Positions 48,495 to 56,351 of a stretch of DNA of 64,000 bases are shown one piece after another. Within the stretch, counting starts at the first letter, position 1. Every line of letters begins with the position of its first letter. Source of the stretch: a virus; the IMG/VR virus record IMGVR_UViG_3300033182_000991, positions 1 through 64,000 of that record; one strand, given 5' to 3'. The position numbers and the translations under genes are program-made. The notes under the pieces were generated by a model. The model saw only the letters and a list, made by a program, of their open reading frames with translations. It searched no databases and had not been told where the DNA came from.

Positions 48495-49184
48495 CTGTTC
48501 CACACCTGGATTTACGTGAGATACGTAATGCCACTTCCCAACACCTTTAGGTAAATCAAACAATGTCAAAGTGTTGAACTGAGGTACTTCTACTCTTTCA
48601 ACATCCATAGTATCGTGATTCATAAAGTGTAGATTACCACCGTATTGAGGTAACCAATCTTTGGTGAGTTGGTATACAAATCCTGTTGTTCCATTTGGTG
48701 AGTCTACGTGAGGGGAAAGGAAATCGCCAGGTAGATATACGGCAGCAAATACTTCATCAGTTGTAGTGACTGTTGAGTCAATCACTTCATTGATAAATGA
48801 AATAGACTCCTCACCCAACAACCATTGCCTGAGTTCACATTCAAAACAACTACAGGTAGATTGATGGTCGTCAACGGTTCTGTGGAAACAATAGGAGAAG
48901 TCTCCATTACCAAATGCTTTTGTTGCAATTGAATAGTTTTTTCTAATCTCGTCTTCATGTTCAGGTGAGAATATAACTGAGTCGAACCCATCACCTCCGT
49001 TTGATTTTGGATGAGTAGAAACTCTCCACCAATCCCTTGGCATTTCTTCGGTTAAGTAATGGTGTATACGTTCGGCGTATTCATCCTTTAAGAAGTCTTC
49101 AATGACTACTACTCTTTTAGTGATGTACTCCTCTCTGATTGACTGAATATCTAAATCAGGGTTGATGATATCTTTCAAGGTCAT
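48462..49184 (-). CDS. 2OG/Fe(II) oxygenase (Tpa1/P4H-like)
   Basis: The 240-residue protein starts VVVIEDFLKDEYAERIHHYL, the usual N-terminal helix region of prolyl 4-hydroxylase-like proteins. Iron ligands appear as His159 and Asp161 in LSPHVDSPNG; then VYQLTKDWLPQYGGNLHFM, and a distal His223 with Arg232 in HVNPGVEQLRLTYTGWF. A cysteine cluster CSCFEC lies at about 111-116. It probably hydroxylates a phage or host protein; the fibres are candidates. Start 2 nt after the stop of the neighbouring oxygenase gene, same operon. Confidence 0.82.
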   Translation of the reverse strand: MTLKDIINPDLDIQSIREEYITKRVVVIEDFLKDEYAERIHHYLTEEMPRDWWRVSTHPKSNGGDGFDSVIFSPEHEDEIRKNYSIATKAFGNGDFSYCFHRTVDDHQSTCSCFECELRQWLLGEESISFINEVIDSTVTTTDEVFAAVYLPGDFLSPHVDSPNGTTGFVYQLTKDWLPQYGGNLHFMNHDTMDVERVEVPQFNTLTLFDLPKGVGKWHYVSHVNPGVEQLRLTYTGWFK

Positions 49185-49186
49185 AA

Positions 49187-49765
49187 TTAATATTCTGTGT
49201 TGAAGAAAAATACTTGAAATAGTCTTCCATCATTTATATCTCTACCGAAGTAATCTAATGAGATATGGAAATTGTCGGCTCTATACATAACCATTCGATT
49301 AAATAGATTTCCAAACTTATCTACCTGTTCCCATTTGGTAATGTCTTTTGCCGTTTCCATTGGTGAGTTAGGGTCGAACTCATCGTCCTTATGTTCCTCA
49401 TAATTCCAACTCATCAGTCCTGTGTGTTTGTGACGATAAATTCCTGTTCCTGCGGTTACAGGTGCGTCGGGTGTTAGATATAGTACTGCTGCCCAATCAG
49501 TATAAGAGTCTGAGTGAATCCATGAACGGTCTTGGGCGGTCGTATACTGGAATGAACCTGTATATTCACCACCCCAAAAGGTTACCTCACCTGCGATGGG
49601 TCTTAAAATATCTGCTAAACCTTCTTTAATATCTTCATTAAGGTGTGGTTTGGTTCTGAAACCTGGAAAGTTGCCAGTCACGTCAAACTCTTGCTGAAGA
49701 GCAAAGTCTCGTACCTCGTAAGGGTTGCTGTAAAAATCATCAATGATTAATGAATTGACTCTCAT
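49187..49765 (-). CDS. 2OG/Fe(II) oxygenase-like (DUF6445 type)
   Basis: A 192-residue protein: LIIDDFYSNPYEVRDFALQQ at the start is typical of DUF6445-like oxygenases, then His84 and Asp86 in SWIHSDSYTDWAAVLYLTPD, GTGIYRHKHTG, and His167/Arg181 in MVMYRADNFHISLDYFG and DGRLFQVFFFN. Ligand spacing fits the 2OG oxygenase barrel. It leads the two-oxygenase minus-strand operon. Substrate unknown; a sugar or peptide hydroxyl group are both possible. Confidence 0.75.
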   Translation of the reverse strand: MRVNSLIIDDFYSNPYEVRDFALQQEFDVTGNFPGFRTKPHLNEDIKEGLADILRPIAGEVTFWGGEYTGSFQYTTAQDRSWIHSDSYTDWAAVLYLTPDAPVTAGTGIYRHKHTGLMSWNYEEHKDDEFDPNSPMETAKDITKWEQVDKFGNLFNRMVMYRADNFHISLDYFGRDINDGRLFQVFFFNTEY

Positions 49766-49816
49766 AGTATCTTTTTTGTTAAAGATAAATCAAAAGGATA
49801 TAAAGAAAATATGATT

Positions 49817-50791
49817 TTATAGATAATCTTTGAAGTTGTCATTGATGAATTCTCTTACTCTTCCATCATCTGCCCATTCAGGCCAACTAACACGAATGGA
49901 TTCACCTTCTTCAACTAAGAAATATTCTAATAGACTTTCAAGACTTCCGTAATATTCAAAGTCATTATCACTTTGGTAACCACCCCAATTTAAAACTTTT
50001 TTAACTACTCTTGGTAGTAATTTTGTTACATCAACTTGTGTATAGGTATCATCAACTTCAATTGGTTGATTGGTGCCGGCTTTGTAAGTCTTTCTTTTAT
50101 AAGGGACTTCACGCATGAAGAAGTGTTCCTCAAATAAATTTCTTAGTCCATTCATCACATCGTCATACAACTCATCATAGTAAGCTGATTCCTCAGCATT
50201 TATATGAATAGTTTCTAATTCTTGTAAAACTTCAGGAGCATTTTCTTTGATAAATGATGATAGTTCATCGTCATCCATATTATCAATAAGGTCAAAGGTT
50301 GCAATGTCTTTAACATCATTCACTTCCACTTCTTTACCTTCAACTTCTTGGTAAACGGATTGCTTCAAATAATTAACATTATCGGGAGTAAGCTCTCCAA
50401 TGAAATAGGTAAGGTCATAAATCTGTGAATCTATATCTAAGAAAGGTGTATCATCTTGTAGAATTAACTTAGCTAAACCTTGTGAGTTGTCTCTATCATC
50501 TCTGAAGAATTTTGACAAATCCTCACGGTCAATCCTCATCCAATATTTATTACCATCCATAGTAACATCGTCAAGGTAACCAAGGAGAAATTCAACAACA
50601 AACTTAGGGTCATCCTCGTAGTGAGCGTTCATCACCTCAGTTAAATAACCTTCTTCAATGAGGTGGTCTAACATTTCACCTAACAGATTTTTGGATTTTA
50701 AGAATTTAATAAAAGCATCGGAATCTCCATTGAAATATTTACCGATGAAATCCCCGAGGTCGTTATCTTCTAAGAATTGGATTAAGTCCAT
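49817..50791 (-). CDS. Hypothetical acidic protein, 324 aa
   Basis: Strongly acidic, mostly helical (MDLIQFLEDNDLGDFIGKYF, ELSSFIKENAPEVLQELETI), with a more beta-type stretch PYKRKTYKAGTNQPIEVDDTY and a C-terminal WPEWADDGRVREFINDNF. A TATTTATA element sits 14 nt before its start, so it is probably a late gene and maybe a virion protein. No family recognised. Confidence 0.65.
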   Translation of the reverse strand: MDLIQFLEDNDLGDFIGKYFNGDSDAFIKFLKSKNLLGEMLDHLIEEGYLTEVMNAHYEDDPKFVVEFLLGYLDDVTMDGNKYWMRIDREDLSKFFRDDRDNSQGLAKLILQDDTPFLDIDSQIYDLTYFIGELTPDNVNYLKQSVYQEVEGKEVEVNDVKDIATFDLIDNMDDDELSSFIKENAPEVLQELETIHINAEESAYYDELYDDVMNGLRNLFEEHFFMREVPYKRKTYKAGTNQPIEVDDTYTQVDVTKLLPRVVKKVLNWGGYQSDNDFEYYGSLESLLEYFLVEEGESIRVSWPEWADDGRVREFINDNFKDYL

Positions 50792-50805
50792 TGTTATTGT
50801 TTTAT

Positions 50806-50813
50806 TATAAATA
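50806..50813 (-). promoter_or_regulatory. Putative late-promoter element TATTTATA
   Basis: On the minus strand TATTTATA is 14 nt before the ATG of the 324-aa gene. It overlaps the terminator region of the upstream small gene. Confidence 0.5.
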
Positions 50814-50817
50814 CAAA

Positions 50818-50844
50818 AAAAGGGAGAAATAATTCCTCCCTTTT
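50818..50844 (-). terminator. Intrinsic terminator
   Basis: AAAAGGGAG (50818-50826) pairs with CTCCCTTTT (50836-50844) around a 9-nt loop. Read on the minus strand it ends in a T-run (plus-strand A-run at 50814-50821) after the 41-aa gene. Confidence 0.8.
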
Positions 50845-50868
50845 ATTCTGTTTAATTTTTTCTTTCTA

Positions 50869-50994
50869 TTACTTCTTTTCGTAATACTTTTCAACAGTCT
50901 TTTTAATGGCGTTTTGAACCTGAGTCTGTGTTGAGGCAGCTTGAGTTTGAGTTTGTTTTGCTGCTTGTGCTTTTTGTTTACATCCGCATCCCAT
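50869..50994 (-). CDS. Tiny Cys/Gln-rich protein, 41 aa
   Basis: Reads MGCGCKQKAQAAKQTQTQAA, STQTQVQNAIKKTVEKYYEK, K. A Cys-Gly-Cys near the start precedes a Gln/Ala/Thr-rich helix. Short MGCGC-type proteins recur in large marine phages; their role is unknown. It has a terminator right after it. Confidence 0.65.
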   Translation of the reverse strand: MGCGCKQKAQAAKQTQTQAASTQTQVQNAIKKTVEKYYEKK

Positions 50995-51036
50995 AGTTTT
51001 ATTTTTTTAAGGTGAAAAAGTTTATTTACTAATAAA

Positions 51037-51044
51037 TATATTTG
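51037..51044 (+). promoter_or_regulatory. -7 element TATATTTG
   Basis: TATATTTG 20 nt before ATG 51064; no good TTTG at the -33 distance. Probable weak host-type promoter for the sulfotransferase gene. Confidence 0.45.
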
Positions 51045-51063
51045 GTTTTAATTATCTGTAAAG

Positions 51064-51699
51064 ATGAACGCAAGTAAAAAATGTAATTTAATATACTGGG
51101 GGACTGCGGGATGTGGTTCTCGTAGTATCGGTAGTTTCATTCAAAGAGTTGGATGTGACGATTTTAAGAACACCGTGTACGACCAACTCATTGCAGTGGA
51201 ATGTTCCCATACTCATAACGTAGGAATACCTGAAGGTTATGAAGATTGTGATATCGTTGCCGTGGTTAGAAACCCATATTCATTATTTGTGAGTAGGTGG
51301 TTTGACGAGTCCAATGACTTTGAATACGAAGAAGTAAGAAATGGATTCAAAGATTTTGTGTATAATAATCCGTTGTGGGATTACTTTGGACAAGGTGATT
51401 TCTTTTTCCTACATCAATGGAAAGAGATTGGTAGGTTTCCCAACCATATTATAAGGATGGAACATATGGAAGAAGACTTAAATAAGGTCAAAGTCCTTAG
51501 AGATATGGAAAAGTTTGATGAAAGTATCGAAACATATGTCACGCAAAATATATTCAAGAACGGTTCTAAGAACGACAGTTACATCGGTGAACATCAGGAT
51601 TATAAGATTTATTGGACAGAAGATATTGCAGACTTCTTTTATGAGAAGATGGAGGAATATTTCACCACCTTCAATTATGATAGAGATTCTTGGAAGTAA
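51064..51699 (+). CDS. Sulfotransferase-like protein
   Basis: The 211-residue protein has a 5' PAPS-binding loop pattern IYWGTAGCGSRSIGSFI (about 9-25) and a 3'-phosphate motif IVAVVRNPYSLFVSRW (about 64-79), as in the sulfotransferase family. Shorter than most (about 280 aa). It would move sulfate from PAPS to a hydroxyl or amine. Together with the glycosyl- and carbamoyltransferases it fits glycan decoration, which is inference. The next gene follows behind its own TATTTATA. Confidence 0.8.
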   Translation: MNASKKCNLIYWGTAGCGSRSIGSFIQRVGCDDFKNTVYDQLIAVECSHTHNVGIPEGYEDCDIVAVVRNPYSLFVSRWFDESNDFEYEEVRNGFKDFVYNNPLWDYFGQGDFFFLHQWKEIGRFPNHIIRMEHMEEDLNKVKVLRDMEKFDESIETYVTQNIFKNGSKNDSYIGEHQDYKIYWTEDIADFFYEKMEEYFTTFNYDRDSWK

Positions 51700-51702
51700 G
51701 AG

Positions 51703-51710
51703 TATTTATA
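51703..51710 (+). promoter_or_regulatory. Putative late-promoter element TATTTATA
   Basis: TATTTATA lies 14 nt before ATG 51725, just after the sulfotransferase stop. Confidence 0.5.
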
Positions 51711-51724
51711 GTAAACGATAATGT

Positions 51725-53320
51725 ATGAGTCTTAGTCAGATATTACTTGAGGGGAGAAAAGATGATTTCTTAAATAAGTTTAGGGATAAGTTTACTGGTG
51801 AAGAGTTGAAAGATATCTTCATGTTGTCTCGTGATTTGGCATCCAACCATAAGTTCTTAATGTTCTTAGGTAAGGTGTTGGAAACAGGTAAGGTAGATAT
51901 CAATAAGACCAGAGACCTTATTCAGAACTTCGTGAAATACCAAAAGGTATTACCAACGAAAGACATTTACTTATTTGATAGTCTTCAATCTATTCAAGAT
52001 GAGATTGACCAACACGAAAACAAAGTCAGAAGGCAGGTTAAGGAGTTGGAAGGTGCCGACCAAGTATATGAAGACGACAGGTTCGTTATTGTAACACCAA
52101 AGAATCACAAAACAAGTTGTTATTATGGTGCTGGTACCAAATGGTGTACTGCGTCTATGGATGGTTCTTCACACTTTGACCGTTACAATCAAGACGGTAA
52201 GTTGTTCTACATCATTGATAAGAAAGCCAAATCTCAGGACCGTTTTTACAAAGTTGCATTACTAAACAAATATGATGGTAACCAAACATTCTATGATGCT
52301 CCTGATAAAGCCTTCAATGAAGGTTGGATTTTAGGTTCAGAACAATGGAACAAAATGAATGGTGCTATTCAAGACTACATTCAAAGTAAATTCAAAAGAG
52401 AGATTGATATTTTCAAAGATAAGGAAGCGGCACGTCTTGAGATGGAAAGAATCCGTAGAGAACAACAGGCTGAGAGAACAAGACAAAAACTACAAACTCA
52501 AAGAGAACGTAAAGAAAATGACGAATGGAATCTCAATAACAATCCTGATGAAATGGGTATTCATGCTAATGCCGTATTCAACATACTTGATGATTTGGGT
52601 GTTGAAGTGGGTGAAGGTGAAAGTGTTTATAACTTAGTACCAGCGGACCACGGTCATATGGGTCTAACAACTTTTGAATGGTTGGGTGAAGACGAGCAAG
52701 GAAGAGAGATTGCGGTAGGTGATTGGGACCAAGTGTGGGAAGCGGCAAAAGATTACTACCAAAACGTTTGGGATGAAATGGGTATTGAAGGTTGGAATAG
52801 AGACTTCATTGAATCACACTTAGATACTGATAAGGTTGAGGATTACTTTGAAGAGATATATGAGTCAATGATTGATGACGACCCACAGTCTTATTTTGAC
52901 GAAGATGAATTACCTTTATCTGAAGAACAACAACAAAAGGTTGAGAAACTTAGAGAAGAGATTGAAGAGTTGAATGATATTGTCAATTACTCTGAAGATG
53001 AAGATGAGATTGGTTTTGCCGAAGAAAGAATCCAAGAGATTGAATCAGAGATAGAAGACGAAGAAAACAATCCTGAAGGTGAACCTACAGTAGGTCAGAT
53101 AGAGGACAAAGTTCAAGATATGTTGTATGATGTAAAACAGAACCCTCTTGACTACTTGAATGACTATGGATTTGACATTGGTGGTTTTGTTGATGTTGAC
53201 GAGCTCATTGAAGATTCCCTTAATTACGACGGTGTTGGACCTGCATTATCATCTTATGATGGTGAGGTATATGAATCACTTATAAATGGTGAGTGGTATC
53301 ACGTAGTTATTGTTGAATAA
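51725..53320 (+). CDS. Tagged virion-like protein with GTKWCT domain
   Basis: The 531-residue protein opens MSLSQILLEGRKDDF, the shortest version of the [I/L]xE tag. A domain at about 120-190 reads FVIVTPKNHKTSCYYGAGTK, WCTASMDGSSHFDRYNQDGK, LFYIIDKKAKSQ, a pattern common in large phage genomes and shared with the protein at 16273; it also recalls the PcfJ core. A long charged coiled coil (about 225-265) and an acidic C-terminal half follow. Likely packaged in or attached to the head; activity unknown. Confidence 0.72.
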   Translation: MSLSQILLEGRKDDFLNKFRDKFTGEELKDIFMLSRDLASNHKFLMFLGKVLETGKVDINKTRDLIQNFVKYQKVLPTKDIYLFDSLQSIQDEIDQHENKVRRQVKELEGADQVYEDDRFVIVTPKNHKTSCYYGAGTKWCTASMDGSSHFDRYNQDGKLFYIIDKKAKSQDRFYKVALLNKYDGNQTFYDAPDKAFNEGWILGSEQWNKMNGAIQDYIQSKFKREIDIFKDKEAARLEMERIRREQQAERTRQKLQTQRERKENDEWNLNNNPDEMGIHANAVFNILDDLGVEVGEGESVYNLVPADHGHMGLTTFEWLGEDEQGREIAVGDWDQVWEAAKDYYQNVWDEMGIEGWNRDFIESHLDTDKVEDYFEEIYESMIDDDPQSYFDEDELPLSEEQQQKVEKLREEIEELNDIVNYSEDEDEIGFAEERIQEIESEIEDEENNPEGEPTVGQIEDKVQDMLYDVKQNPLDYLNDYGFDIGGFVDVDELIEDSLNYDGVGPALSSYDGEVYESLINGEWYHVVIVE

Positions 53321-53356
53321 TTCTTCCAATAACTTATATTACTAAAAACTTTACGG

Positions 53357-54100
53357 ATGCAATTAGACTGGATTATTCAAGACCCAATAGATTTCGAGCA
53401 CAAACAATATTTGATTCTCGATTATATAAAGAAGACTGGTGAGAAGTTGGAGAGATTTGAACTCTACCCTGCTTTTCAGGAATTGTCTTTGTTATATAGT
53501 AGTGCTCAGAGAGTTTTGGACCACGGTCAATTCATTACGTTTAAGAGAGAACCTGAGGAAATAGATGATGAAATATTATTTATTGATTTGATATATAATA
53601 CCATTAGATTCAAAGATTCTGAGGAGGGTAACGAAATATTAAAGATTGCGGAATTTGCCACTAAGTCATTCAAGGAATTGTTTATGGTTGCAAAATCTTT
53701 ATGGTCGATTATAAATGACAGTGTTAGTTTAGAAATCACAAACGACTTAAATAGAGCTAAGGGTGGTTGGGGTTACTTTTATTTTGACTATAATGGTGAG
53801 TTATATGTATATGAATATCATATAAAACTTTTGAATCCAAAGGCCCGTGAAAATAAATGTTATATCACAAACATCTATAGAGGTAAAGAGAAAGATATTG
53901 ATGAAATTATCACAGAAAAGGGGTATTTTGGTATTAATGGTGAAAAACCGAATGAACATTTTGGTTTGGAATTTCCGATTTTTAAGATTACATTTGACCA
54001 AACCTTTCCATTGGAAGGGTGTTTACTTTCTTTGAGTAAGAGGAAAGTAATGAATTACATATTTCAATCGATTAAAATAAAAGACCTTAAAATAAATTAA
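53357..54100 (+). CDS. Hypothetical protein, 247 aa
   Basis: Starts MQLDWIIQDPIDFEHKQYLI. Helical N-terminal half (LDYIKKTGEKLERFELYPAF, ILKIAEFATKSFKELFMVAK) and a beta-rich C-terminal half (GGWGYFYFDYNGELYVYEYH, LSLSKRKVMNYIFQSIKIKD). A next small gene starts 1 nt after its stop. No family recognised. Confidence 0.7.
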   Translation: MQLDWIIQDPIDFEHKQYLILDYIKKTGEKLERFELYPAFQELSLLYSSAQRVLDHGQFITFKREPEEIDDEILFIDLIYNTIRFKDSEEGNEILKIAEFATKSFKELFMVAKSLWSIINDSVSLEITNDLNRAKGGWGYFYFDYNGELYVYEYHIKLLNPKARENKCYITNIYRGKEKDIDEIITEKGYFGINGEKPNEHFGLEFPIFKITFDQTFPLEGCLLSLSKRKVMNYIFQSIKIKDLKIN

Positions 54101-54101
54101 G

Positions 54102-54221
54102 ATGGATATTACAACAAAAATTGACACAGAGTACCTTTACCAATTAGTAAAAGAGACACCAAACGATTTAGAGTTAGGTGGAAAAATCAGAGCCTACATT
54201 TATGAAGTCGAAGAAGCCTGA
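54102..54221 (+). CDS. Tiny protein, 39 aa
   Basis: MDITTKIDTEYLYQLVKETP, NDLELGGKIRAYIYEVEEA. Starts one nt after the previous stop and overlaps the next gene by 20 nt, a typical packed junction. Could be missed by a length cut-off. Confidence 0.55.
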   Translation: MDITTKIDTEYLYQLVKETPNDLELGGKIRAYIYEVEEA

Positions 54222-54609
54222 TAATGTTGTATGGGACGATAAACTTCAAAAGTATAACGCTTCTTTATTACCTTACTCCACTAATGTTAGTGGGCCAGTC
54301 ATCAAGTTAGATGATGTAGGTGCATTCAAAGAAAGGGGTGTTAACAGAGTTCAAAAGACCTTCAGTGCGAAATATAAAGAATTGGTTGATGAATACAATC
54401 ACCTCATCAGTGAAGTAGAACTGAATGAGATGATTTATAATTCAAATTATTCTTTTGAACCTGTTATTGGTGAAATTTATCATTTGTATATTAGAAATAA
54501 TGGAAAATATTTCTTATCTTTGATATCTCCACGAGAGTGGAATATGGAATACATAACATCAGTAAGACTTAATTCAGAACATAAATGGGTTTCAACAAAA
54601 GATTTCTAA
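54202..54609 (+). CDS. DUF2452 protein
   Basis: The 135-residue product (start ATG 54202) fits DUF2452: DNVVWDDKLQKYNASLLPYS, VIKLDDVGAFKERGV, a helical LVDEYNHLISEVELNEMIYN and FEPVIGEIYHLYIRNNGKYF, LSLISPREWN. The domain is found in phages and some bacteria and animals, with no known activity. Overlaps neighbours on both sides. Confidence 0.75.
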   Translation: MKSKKPDNVVWDDKLQKYNASLLPYSTNVSGPVIKLDDVGAFKERGVNRVQKTFSAKYKELVDEYNHLISEVELNEMIYNSNYSFEPVIGEIYHLYIRNNGKYFLSLISPREWNMEYITSVRLNSEHKWVSTKDF

Positions 54610-54770
54610 ACAAAGAGGTAATCCTTAGGACCGAAGAAAAATTCTTGGACGATTTATTCAGTGCAGATGCTTTCATCATGGACGAATGGTCAGAAAAGTT
54701 TATGAAGCTTCACGAAGATGGATTAGATAAACTTCAAATTATTGGAATGTTAGATGATGGAGAAAATTAA
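54585..54770 (+). CDS. Small helical protein, 61 aa
   Basis: MGFNKRFLNKEVILRTEEKF, LDDLFSADAFIMDEWSEKFM, KLHEDGLDKLQIIGMLDDGE, N. Overlaps the DUF2452 gene by 25 nt and the GT11 gene by 17 nt. No family recognised, but the overlaps argue for a real coupled gene. Confidence 0.6.
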   Translation: MGFNKRFLNKEVILRTEEKFLDDLFSADAFIMDEWSEKFMKLHEDGLDKLQIIGMLDDGEN

Positions 54771-55740
54771 TTTTTCCGACTCTTCATTATACCACCCAAA
54801 AGGTATATTGAGGAAACCTATCAACATTGAAATCACTGACGATGTAATCTCAGTGGTTTTAGCTGGTGGTTTGGGTAACATGATGTTCCAAATATCCACC
54901 ATCTTATCTTACGCCAAAGATAATAATCTACGACCTCTTATTGGTTATTGGACCACACACCAATCAGAAAGTTCCCGATGGTCAAAGAGGTTGAATCGTT
55001 ATGCGAGGAATCATCACTTTGAACCGTGGGGTGGACACATCTTACAAGACAGACCAGTTTCGTTGGGTGAGGTATACCCAAAGTTACCGTGGTTTAACGA
55101 TAGACCAAACGCATTTGAGTGGTGGTTCAATCAAGACTTTGCGTATGAATTAGATACTGGTAAGTCTGGGTTGTTTGTGGATATTGGTAAGGATTTGACT
55201 CCACCATTTTTAGTTCAGGGTTACTTCTTCAACTACAGATTTTGGCACCACAACAGAGACTATATCTTGGATATGTTTACATTGGATGAGGAACTAAGGG
55301 ATTGGATGTACTACCACTATGGTAACCTTTTCCAAGAAAAGACAATCTCAGTACACTTACGATTAGGTAATGATACAGACTTTATGCCTGTTGAGAAGGT
55401 TCCAATGAAATGGGTGATAGATAAAATTGAGTCATTAGTTGAAGGTAAAGATGACAATGTATTAATTTTTTCAGATAATTTACCTGCTGCAAAAAAAATG
55501 TTGTATCTTAACTGTGATGTTCGTCGTTCACAATTACATTTCATTGAGGATGACCCTTACATTTGTATGGAGTTGATGTCACGATGTGAAAAACACATAT
55601 TATCCAATTCAACCTTATCTTTTTGGGGTGCATATATGGATAGAAATGAAAACAATCCCGAGACTTATATACACGAGTCTTTCTTCAAGGAACACCCAAT
55701 TGAGATGATTCCTTATGACAACTGGAAAATAGAAGAATAA
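54754..55740 (+). CDS. GT11-like alpha-1,2-fucosyltransferase
   Basis: The 328-residue protein has the GT11 hallmark GGLGNMMFQISTILSYA (about 36-52), then LVQGYFFNYRFWHHNRDYIL, ISVHLRLGNDTDF (about 198-210, HxRxGD-type with Asn-Asp here), VLIFSDNLPAAKKML and SNSTLSFWGAYMD (about 290-302). GT11 enzymes transfer fucose from GDP-fucose to galactose in alpha-1,2 linkage. The MMFQ in place of NQMFQ is a small variation. Two adjacent ATGs (54754, 54757) are possible starts. It adds to the glycan-building set of this phage. Confidence 0.88.
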   Translation: MMEKINFSDSSLYHPKGILRKPINIEITDDVISVVLAGGLGNMMFQISTILSYAKDNNLRPLIGYWTTHQSESSRWSKRLNRYARNHHFEPWGGHILQDRPVSLGEVYPKLPWFNDRPNAFEWWFNQDFAYELDTGKSGLFVDIGKDLTPPFLVQGYFFNYRFWHHNRDYILDMFTLDEELRDWMYYHYGNLFQEKTISVHLRLGNDTDFMPVEKVPMKWVIDKIESLVEGKDDNVLIFSDNLPAAKKMLYLNCDVRRSQLHFIEDDPYICMELMSRCEKHILSNSTLSFWGAYMDRNENNPETYIHESFFKEHPIEMIPYDNWKIEE

Positions 55741-55757
55741 TTATAAATAAAAGAACC

Positions 55758-55952
55758 ATGAGAAAACCAAAATCCGATTTTGAACTTTTAGCTCCAAAGA
55801 TGAGACAACCGATTCACATTACTTATCTCGCTAAATACATCCTTAAAAAGACTATTGAAGAAACGCAAGAAGTGATTAACAGAGGTGTTGATATGGGAAT
55901 ATTTGAGGAAGTAAAATTTAATGGTTACTTCAAACTAAAAAACCAAGATTAA
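55758..55952 (+). CDS. Small hypothetical protein, 64 aa
   Basis: MRKPKSDFELLAPKMRQPIH with a helical middle (TYLAKYILKKTIEETQEVIN) and strand-like end. Two nt from the next gene. The pattern could be a small winged-helix-like fold; no assignment. Confidence 0.6.
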   Translation: MRKPKSDFELLAPKMRQPIHITYLAKYILKKTIEETQEVINRGVDMGIFEEVKFNGYFKLKNQD

Positions 55953-55953
55953 G

Positions 55954-56175
55954 ATGAGTAAAGAGTTGGTTAACCATCCCGACCATTACGGTGGGGAAGA
56001 GAATCCGTATGAGGTGGTGAAGATTGCTGAGGCGACAGGGATTGATAAAGATGCCTACCTATTCAATGTACTGAAATATATTGTCAGAAGTGGAAAGAAA
56101 GATGACAATCCACCTTTACAAGATTTGAAAAAAGCGTTATGGTATTTGGAACGCAGAATTAAAACAATGGAATAA
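55954..56175 (+). CDS. DUF3310 protein
   Basis: A 73-residue DUF3310 protein: NHPDHYGGEENPYEVVKIAE, FNVLKYIVRSGKKDD, DLKKALWYLERRI. This is the conserved HPxHYG...NVLKYxxRxGxK...DLxKAxWYL pattern, also part of T7 gp1.7 nucleotide kinase. Its stop shares an A with the next start. Confidence 0.9.
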   Translation: MSKELVNHPDHYGGEENPYEVVKIAEATGIDKDAYLFNVLKYIVRSGKKDDNPPLQDLKKALWYLERRIKTME

Positions 56176-56351
56176 TGGCGATATTGATTAACTATCTATT
56201 CATCGGAGTATTGGTGGCATTTCTTTTGGAGATGTTGGTCGGTAAAGTTGCTGGTGAAAGATTCACATTCGGTGAAAGACTATTTGTAATCACACTATGG
56301 CCGATTTCCCTTATGGTGTTCCTAACAGGATTTTTTAACGAAGGAGAATGA
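56175..56351 (+). CDS. Small two-helix membrane protein, 58 aa
   Basis: MAILINYLFIGVLVAFLLEM forms one membrane helix, a short charged loop VGKVAGERFTFGERL follows, then FVITLWPISLMVFLTGFF forms a second. Begins in the DUF3310 stop (TAATG) and overlaps the methyltransferase start (ATGA). Holin-like topology, but function unknown. Confidence 0.65.
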   Translation: MAILINYLFIGVLVAFLLEMLVGKVAGERFTFGERLFVITLWPISLMVFLTGFFNEGE

